Shown piece after piece: positions 57,616 through 64,000 of a DNA stretch of 64,000 nucleotides. The stretch's first letter is position 1. Every line of letters starts with the position of its first letter. The notes beneath the pieces are model-generated. The model saw nothing but the letters and a program-made list of their open reading frames with translations. It searched no databases and was not told where the DNA came from. A program made the translations under genes and the position numbers. Origin of the DNA: Chamaecyparis obtusa (Eukaryota > Streptophyta > Pinopsida > Cupressales > Cupressaceae); the NCBI GenBank assembly GCA_027943335.1, contig BSBK01004078.1:590001-654000 (forward strand), read 5' to 3'.

Positions 57616-58794
57616 TCAAGGTTTAGGTTGAGGTTTCACTTTAGGTTTGGGTTTAACTTGAGATTGAGATAGAACTTGAAGTGAAGGTTGAGGTGGAGAT
57701 ATAGGCTTAGCAACATGCTCCACTTGATTAATGACATGATTAAGATCATCCAACTTTGAATCATATACAATTTCCATAGCAGATGGTTGAGCAATAGTAT
57801 TAGTATCATGCGTAGGTAAAGGATTCGTATAGATTTGAAGGTTCTGATTAGGAGGAGAGACAGATTGATTTCCACTACTATCTAGATTATCAATAGATAA
57901 AGCCTTAGCATCAATGAGATCTTGGACCTTATGTTTTAAAGAAAAACATTTCTTAGTATCATGACCATTTTGACGATGATATTGACAAAAAACATTTTGA
58001 TCAAAAGATTTAGATGCAATCGTAGTAGGTAAAAGAGGTTGAATAGGAGGTAAATTAATCATATTAGTAGCTAATAACCTATTCATAATAGCATGTAAAG
58101 TTTTAGAGAGAGATGTAAATGTATGATTTAGTCAAAGAGCAGTGGATGCAGAAGTGGCATTGTGAGATGCAGCAGCAACTTGATCAACAACTGCATTCGC
58201 TGGTTTGTTTATCTTGACATAGTTGTTGAATTTTTGAAACTTATTTGGATTAGGAGCAGCATCACTCTTATCAATTGGAACAGGATCCATTGGAGTGTAC
58301 CTCTCAAATTGACTCACTTGTAATTGATAATGATGAAGCACCGCACAAAGTTGTTGAAAAGAGGTAAATTCAGTAAGCAGAATCTTATCTCTAATATCCT
58401 TTTGCAAATTGGAAATAAACATACATTGAATATCAATATCAGGAACAAGATAAGAAATCTGAGCATGCAAATGTTTAAATCGACCAATAAATTCAGTCAA
58501 ATTTTCTTTAGCACCTTGTTTACAATGCATTAAATCAATCAAAGACACTTGCAGGCCAATATTGTTTTGAAATTGTTGAATAAAGGCATTAGCAAGCTGT
58601 GGAAAGGAATCAATTGAATAAGGAGGCAAGGAACAAAACCATTGTAAGGCCTTGTCATGAAATGTTCTAGCAAACAGTTTGGCTAAAATCCTATGGTCAT
58701 GAGCATAATCACTACAAAGGATTTGGAATATTTTAACATGATGAACAAGATCTCCTTTTCCATTATAGTTCTCAAGACGAGGCATCTCACCTTG
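57616..58794 (-). pseudogene. Element H gag: capsid and zinc knuckle
   Basis: Pieces 58132-58785 and 57616-58086 in one frame with one TGA between (58132-58134). The capsid domain begins MPRLENYNGKGDLVHHVKIF and includes KLFARTFHDKALQWFCSLPP and ENLTEFIGRFKHLHAQI (about 58450-58520). The zinc knuckle FCQYHRQNGHDTKKC (about 57955-57995) is CX2HX4HX4C, the type of Tat/Athila Gags, and is intact. Pro/Gln-rich sequence ends in a Lys-Pro repeat (KPKPKVKPQPKP). Confidence 0.88.
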
Positions 58795-58797
58795 CTA

Positions 58798-59631
58798 AGG
58801 AATAGGAGTTTGGATAATATCCCAAGAAAAGGGACTTCCCATGTCACATGTAGGAATACTAAACTTGTTTTGAGTTAAGGAAGCAAGTTGTTGTTGTAAG
58901 AATGAGACAGTTTGAGCCAAACTGATGATGCTTGAATCATTAGAGGAAATAGGAGAAGTAGCAACATTAGACACACTAGGTAAAGTGTAAGAAGCTGCAG
59001 GAATAGAAGACACAACTGGAGGAACACTAGGAACTACAGTTGGAAGTGGATTGGAATAAGTGAAAGTAACATTATGATATGAAGGTTGTGATGTAGGAAG
59101 GGACATAGGAGGAACACTCATAGGAATAGAGGGAACCATCACAGTCACCAAAGGAGGAGTATAGATAGGAATACTAGGTAAAGGATTAGAAGGAGGTTCA
59201 ACACTAGTGATAGGAGGAGTTAACCTTAAATCTTGAGCTTCTTGAGCTAAAGGTTTACCATTGGAATGCACAAGATGAGTAATACCATGCAAGAGGTTAA
59301 CACCTTGATCACTATCACATAAAACTTTCTTAAGAGCCTCTATAGCTTGAATGGAATCTTGATTATGGTTTTCTTGAAGAAGCCAATTACCCATTTTATC
59401 AAGTTCAGTGGAAAGTTTTTGGACTTGTTCAGGAGGAACTCTTAAAGCATCATCCTCATCATGAGATGAGTGAGAAGAGTTTTGCTCCCTAGTAGGATTA
59501 GAATCATGAAGAATCAAGTTATCATTAGGGATCCTAAGGAAAGGAGAAGATTCAGGCTCAAAGGCACCCATGAGTCTATGACTTCTTCTAACTGGAATAT
59601 TATAAGTAGGACTAGTGGTAGTAAAGCTCAT
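58798..59631 (-). pseudogene. Element H gag: N-terminal Pro/Ser-rich region
   Basis: ATG at 59631 (MSFTTTSPTYNIPVRR). 278 open codons to a TAG at 58795-58797 that lies just before the capsid start, in the same frame. Helical start (VPPEQVQKLSTELDKMGNWL), then a long Pro/Ser/Val-rich region (about 58920-59210), then LAQTVSFLQQQLASL. From 59631 to 56458 the frame never shifts; only three in-frame stops break 1,058 codons. Confidence 0.85.
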
Positions 59632-59790
59632 AAACTAAATGAACTAAACTAAGAACACATAAAGCATGAATGTGAAATCTAATTAGCATGCAAGATTAAT
59701 CACAAAGGACAAATATAATACTAACAAGACAATATAAAGAGGAATCTAACACAATAAGGCATCCAATTAGAAAAAAAGGAAGAGAATAAC

Positions 59791-59806
59791 TATGTCGGGT
59801 TCACCA
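59791..59806 (-). other. Element H primer binding site
   Basis: TGGTGAACCCGACATA on the - strand, three bases inside the 5' LTR edge (59810). It is unlike the sites in C/G and in the copia elements. The matching tRNA is not assigned. Confidence 0.75.
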
Positions 59807-59809
59807 AAA

Positions 59810-62322
59810 TATATAGTGTTAAAATGTATTCAACCCTATTTAGAATATTTAGGGGGGAAAAGGGATCTATTCTCAAACCCAAATTCCCACCAAGGAGATC
59901 CAATTTGATCAATCGAAGAGGTTTATGCAAAATCAGATCAATTTGATGGAGAATATGAAAAAAAGAATAAATTTGATGTTTCCCTAGGTAAAATGTGTTA
60001 TACTTGGAAATTGAAATAATTGAAATGCAAATACTAACCTTGAATTAGGGCAGATCTGGAAAATACTGAATTCTACCTTAGGTATGAACTTTTTGAAGAT
60101 TTCATCACCTATTCTAGACTAGAAATGTTGAGGTGGACAAAACCTAGAAATCTTTTCTCCAGATTCACATAGGTCGACTTTGAGCTTTTAAAAGGTCAAA
60201 GACCACATTATTTATTTGAAGTTTGATTCTGATTCTATTTGCAAATCCTGAAAGATTGCCAAAAAGGGTATTCGAATTCACTCTCAGATCTGAGATTTCT
60301 CACCTGTCCCTACAAGAAAATGGGGGTTTTTGGTTGTATGGGGGGTTTGCCTTAGTCAAACCCCAGTTTAGGAATTAACCTTGAAATTGAATTGAAATTG
60401 TATTGTGCATAAACAAAGTAAATGAAACAATTCACCTTGCTTATGTTGAAGTCCTTGTAGAGGATTTGAATCCTCAAATCCACAAGTAAGAATACTTCAA
60501 TGGATGCCAAGATGTCTCTAATCAATGGTATTTTGATCTTCAACACCAATCTTGATTTGATCTTTGCATATGAGAAGGCTTGAATGAATGGAGAAGGGTG
60601 AATCTTCAAGGGGGGCTCCAAAGAGATTGAATCCTTCAATGGCTAACAATGGATCTCCTTGATGGATGAATGTTTGAACACTTGAATGCTTGAATACTTG
60701 CTTGCACTTGAGAGCTCTAGATACTTGATTGAGAAAACTTGATGTGAAAATGAGAGAGGAAGGCCTTCTTTTATAATGATCTAGGGCACACTCCTCTAAA
60801 TGGGCCACCTTGGAGAATTAAATCCCAATTAGGTCCTCACCTTTAGAAAATATACCTTAATTAAATATAATTAAATGATTTACCATTTCGGAGCCCGAAA
60901 CAGCTGACTCAGAAGTGGAGAAATAATTTTCGCGAAAGCCAAACTACCAAAAAATGACAATTTGAAATCCTGGTGGGAAGAGGTCAAGGTCGAGGTTGAC
61001 CCTAACCTCTTTCTAAAGATTTCATCACCTATTTTGGACTAGAAATGTTGAGGCGGACAAAACCTAGAAATCTTTTCTCCAAATTCACATAGGTCGACTT
61101 TGACCTTTTAAAAGGTCAAAGACCACATTATTTATTTGAAGTCTGATTTTGATTCTGTTCGCAGATCCTGAAAGATTGCTAAAAAGGGTATTTGAATTCA
61201 CTCTCAGATCTGAGATTTTGCACCTGTACCTACAAGAAAATGGGAGTTTTTGGTTGTATGGGGGGTTTGCCTTAGTCAAACCCCAATTTAGGAATTAACT
61301 TTGAAATTGAATTGAAATTTTATTGTGCATAAACAAAGTAAATGAAACAATTCACCTTGCTTATGTTGAAGTCCTTGTAGAGGATTTGAATCCTCAAATC
61401 CACAAGTAAGAATACTTCAATGGATGCCAAGATGTCTCTAATCAATGGTATTTTGATCTTCAACACCAATGTTGATTTGATCTTTGCATATGAGAAGGCT
61501 TGAATGAATGGAGAAGGGTGAATCTTCAAGGGGGGCTCCAAAGAGATTGAATCCTTCAATGGCTAACAATGGATCTCCTTGATGGATGAATGCTTGAACA
61601 CTTGAATGCTTGAATACTTGCTTGCACTTGAGAGCTCTAGATACTTGATTGAGAAAACTTGATGTGAAAATGAGAGAGGAAGGCCTTCTTTTATAGTGAT
61701 CTAGGGCACACTCCTCTAGATGGGCCACCTTGGAGAATTAAATCCCAATTAGGTCCTCACCTTTAGAAAATATACCTTAATTAAATACAATTAAAGGATT
61801 TACCATTTCGGAGCCCGAAACAGCCAACCTGGAAGTGGAGAAATAATTTTCCCGAAAACCAAACTCCTAAAAAATGACAATTTGAAATCTTGGTGGGAAG
61901 AGATCAAGGTCAAGGTCGACCTTGACTTGGTCAAGGTTGAGGTCAACTTTGACCTCAGACCCTAACTTTGCTAGGTTTTGCAGCAGAGGTTCCAGGAGAT
62001 GCAGGATTTGATGTCAAAATAGGACCTAGTGTCCGGAAGAAATAGAAAATCCCCTGATTGATATGATGAAGGACTAGAAGGTCTCATTTTTTAACCCTAC
62101 CTAGAAAATAGAGTCATGGAAGAGGGAAAATCAGAAAAAGTCCTCAGGACCTTAACCCTAATTTCACCCAGAATGGAGAAATCAAGTGTGGAGAAGTGGA
62201 AAGCGGGGAGAAAGCCAAATACATGCAAAGATCCGATCAAGGTGCTTAACATGATCCCAAACCACCTAATCAGAGGGCTAAACACTCTTAACATGGAAGT
62301 GCTTCTATTTTAAGATGATACA
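59810..62322 (-). repeat. Element H 5' LTR with internal duplication
   Basis: 2,513 bp, about 870 bp longer than the 3' LTR, because a 920-bp segment is present twice in tandem. Both copies carry a TATAAAA box (- strand; 60769-60775 and 61689-61695). Confidence 0.92.
60089..61928. repeat. 920-bp tandem duplication within the 5' LTR of H
   Basis: Copy 1 about 60089-61008, copy 2 about 61009-61928, constant offset 920 (for example 'ttcatcacct' at 60101 and 61021, 'tggtgggaag' at 60971 and 61891). The copies share variants absent from the 3' LTR (a 6-G run before 'ctccaaagag', an extra 'gcttgaacacttgaat'), so they arose from each other after the element inserted, or late in its parent. Confidence 0.88.
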
Positions 62323-62327
62323 ATCAA

Positions 62328-62758
62328 TTATTAAATCAAACTTTTATTCAAAAACTATATTATTAAATTTGACAAATTAATTAATTAAATAAGAATTTAA
62401 TCAATTAGTCATAGGATATTTGATTTATTGTCAAAATGAAATAATACAATTTAGGAATAAATATAATTAAATCCAATTAAATAATTAAGTGGTAGTATTA
62501 AATCTAATTAATTAAATATTCAAAATATTCAATTAATCAAACTTTAGGATAAATAGGATTTATCGCCAAATAATCTTTAAATTATAGATAATTAGGATAA
62601 ATAGGAATAAGGAATATTCCTTGATGTAAAATTTAGGATGATCAATTAAGATTTGATAATGTGCCAATGTGCCGTAGGTTAGGACTTTGATGTCGATTTT
62701 GTTTGATGTGTCGATATAGGAGGTTAATGAACCTATAGCCCATTTTTGGGGTATTATA
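62328..62758 (-). repeat. Element G 5' LTR, part 2
   Basis: Upstream (U3) end of the 5' LTR of G. Its outer edge reads TATAATACCCC on the - strand, a C-to-T-type change in the TGTAATACCC terminus, and is followed by GTTGG (62759-62763), the right copy of the target duplication of G. Confidence 0.93.
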
Positions 62759-62763
62759 GTTGG

Positions 62764-63820
62764 GGGGCATTATTTTGTATAGTATAAACATGCATGCATA
62801 CCCACAACATATTATCTATTTCCATAACTTCATCTAAGGACAATGCAATAAAGGTTGACTCTTTTACTTTTCTCTGTACATCCTCTATTTCAACCTAGGC
62901 AATACAACTTGCCAATTCCCATCCATTGTTTATTGACCAATCAGTGACAGGATAGTTAGAAACTTTTAGAAAGTGTATCAAACCACTCATTTTTGGATAG
63001 TCTGTCATTGGATGCCCTCTGCTCAAAATATGGAAAACATTACTTAATTGAATAGCTTTTCTGCATTCTTCTACTTCACTTGCTTTTGAAAAAATAGCAT
63101 TAATAGAACCTTGAACTTCACCAAGCTTCATCTTAAATTTTTGAAACAAATAATATTCCTCAGCATTCCTTTTATGTTGACATTGCTCCTTTTTTTTTTA
63201 TATCTTACCACTTTTATTTCCTTAACATCAACAGTTGAGGTTTCATAAACTTTACCAACATGTTTCTCTATGGTGTCTAGTTTAAGCTACAACAGCTTTT
63301 CCCTTTTATACTTCCAACTACAAATCATACATCTACATTCTACTAGTGGCTCACCTACAATTGGATTGTCCACGGGTTCAATGAATGGATACTTTTCCAC
63401 CTAATCAAATTTAAAGCTCCTCAACATCTCCCATTGATGATCAGTTTGTTCTTTTGATTTTCCTCTCCCTTTAGTGTTAATGTTAATTGAACCATCATCA
63501 TCACCGAAGTCGATCACTTCATCCTAGTACTAGTTGTTGACTTGAAATTCTTCTTCAAGGTCATCTTCATCAGAGATATCAGGTTCTGCAACTTCATCAC
63601 TAGATTTATTAGGCTCCCCAATTTGTTCATTAGACTCCTTTGTAGGTTGAGAACCTTCAAATTGTATAGGTTCCTCTGATGATGTACCTTCCTCACTTTG
63701 ACCAACACTATTGCGGCTGCCCATGCCAAAGTATGAGGATATATTTCTACATTTTGTTTGCCTCTCTTGGACATCTCCACCTTCAATATTCATCTTCCTA
63801 TTTAACTTTGACTGTGACAT
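62764..63820 (-). pseudogene. Element F hAT-type transposase, N-terminal half
   Basis: On the - strand from the ATG at 63820. Acidic, Ser-rich start (63530-63820), then a zinc-finger-like segment with CRCMICSWK (about 63315-63345) and LDTIEKHVGKV, then KMKLGEVQGSINAIF and FIALSLDEVMEIDN near 62830-62865, whose Asp fits the first catalytic Asp of hAT enzymes. One stop interrupts it at 62895-62897, others near 63530. At the edge the reading frame passes straight into 39034 with one GTTGG removed, so G is inserted within this coding region. Confidence 0.82.
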
Positions 63821-64000
63821 CTCCAACAAATTATGGCTGCAATAAAATTTTACTTGAATAAGATATTACGGACTGGTAGTTGTTCGCTACCAATCGCAAT
63901 TGTGAGCTCAGAATCAACTAAATGTCTTGAAGTCTCCTTCTCTCTAGCATGTTTCAATAATGAAACTCATATCTCTTAAATAGACAATTACAAGTAAACC
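63821..64000. other. Right edge of window, probably still F
   Basis: No ORF I trust. Presumably the 5' UTR or promoter of the transposase. The inverted repeat expected to match 30421 onward is not reached. Confidence 0.35.

Larger units (their letters stand above)
53578..62322 (-). mobile_element. Element H: non-autonomous Ty3-like element with gag and protease-like domain only
   Basis: 8,745 bp with long LTRs (53578-55218 and 59810-62322), the target duplication ATCAA, a primer site and a purine tract. The whole internal region is 55219-59809. It has one long reading frame for Gag and a protease-like domain and no trace of RT, RNase H or integrase. It must use enzymes from another element, perhaps a Tat relative given its Gag. 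LTRs are about 98% identical over the 255 bp compared, the least diverged in the window. The LTR termini on the - strand are TGTATC ... CTATATA, that is TG...TA instead of TG...CA, in both LTRs. Confidence 0.92.
39035..62758 (-). mobile_element. Element G: Ty3/gypsy Tat/Ogre-type element
   Basis: Complete element on the - strand, about 14.6 kb after removing H and the TRIM I. Order on the - strand: 5' LTR (52766-53577 plus 62328-62758, split by H), primer site, leader, gag, protease, G-patch, RT, RNase H, second RNase H, integrase, 2.4-kb 3' region, purine tract, 3' LTR (39035-40627, containing I). Flanked by GTTGG on both sides. Its polyprotein matches element C closely throughout, so they are copies of one family. 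LTR divergence is about 8-9% by eye over 270 bp. Confidence 0.95.
30421..64000. mobile_element. Element F: probable hAT DNA transposon (right end not in window), split by G
   Basis: The left end is the point where integrase of C stops, and it begins TAGGGATAAC, a hAT-like terminus. F contains a hAT-type transposase gene on the - strand (37386-39034 and 62764-63820, interrupted by G) and a decayed long ORF on the + strand (31768-36994). Without G, about 9.9 kb of F is in the window. What is seen: the homology break, the terminus and the transposase. What is inferred: that all of 30421-39034 and 62764-64000 is one element. The right inverted repeat should lie past 64000. Confidence 0.6.

Overview
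The window is plant nuclear DNA made almost entirely of transposable elements, stacked inside one another. It is AT-rich. I found no host gene, rRNA, tRNA or CRISPR array. The element types, the heavy decay of most copies and the depth of nesting suggest a large, repeat-rich plant genome. A conifer such as a member of the Cupressaceae is my guess, but that is inference, not something read from a marker gene.

I label the elements A to I. A (1-506, 8345-12083 and probably beyond the window) is an outer Ty1/copia-like element with a Gag carrying five zinc knuckles and a second unknown ORF, but no pol seen. B (507-8344, +) is a complete but dead Ty1/copia element inserted in the LTR of A (TSD GAAGA). 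C (12084-30420, +) is a Ty3/gypsy Tat/Ogre-type element inserted in A. D (12092-19448, -) is a Ty3 chromovirus inserted in the LTR of C (TSD AATAC). E (14762-15782) is a solo LTR inserted in the RNase H region of D (TSD GGCTC). F (30421 to 39034, then 62764 to the right edge) is a probable hAT DNA transposon inserted in the integrase of C. F carries a hAT-type transposase on the - strand and a long decayed coiled-coil ORF on the + strand. G (39035-62758, -) is a second Tat/Ogre-type copy of the family of C, inserted inside the transposase of F (TSD GTTGG). H (53578-62322, -) is a retroelement with gag and a protease-like domain but no RT or integrase, inserted in the 5' LTR of G (TSD ATCAA). 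I (39612-39951, +) is a 340-bp TRIM inserted in the 3' LTR of G (TSD AGATT).

The insertion order is therefore A, then C, then F, then G, then H: five levels. LTR divergence estimated by eye agrees. H has about 2% between LTRs and G about 8-9%. D (about 5%) and B (about 7%) sit on side branches. Most coding stops are in-frame TGA, TAG or TAA where the family has CGA, CAG, CAA or TGG, which is the signature of C-to-T decay of methylated DNA. A few single-base frameshifts add to this.

The items most worth a second look are: the hAT element with a roughly 1,700-codon passenger ORF of unknown function; the gag-only element H with a 920-bp tandem duplication and a variable minisatellite in its long LTRs; the five-knuckle Gag of A; the TRIM; a 147-bp near-perfect hairpin in F; and a repeated 20-bp motif in the leaders of C and G.
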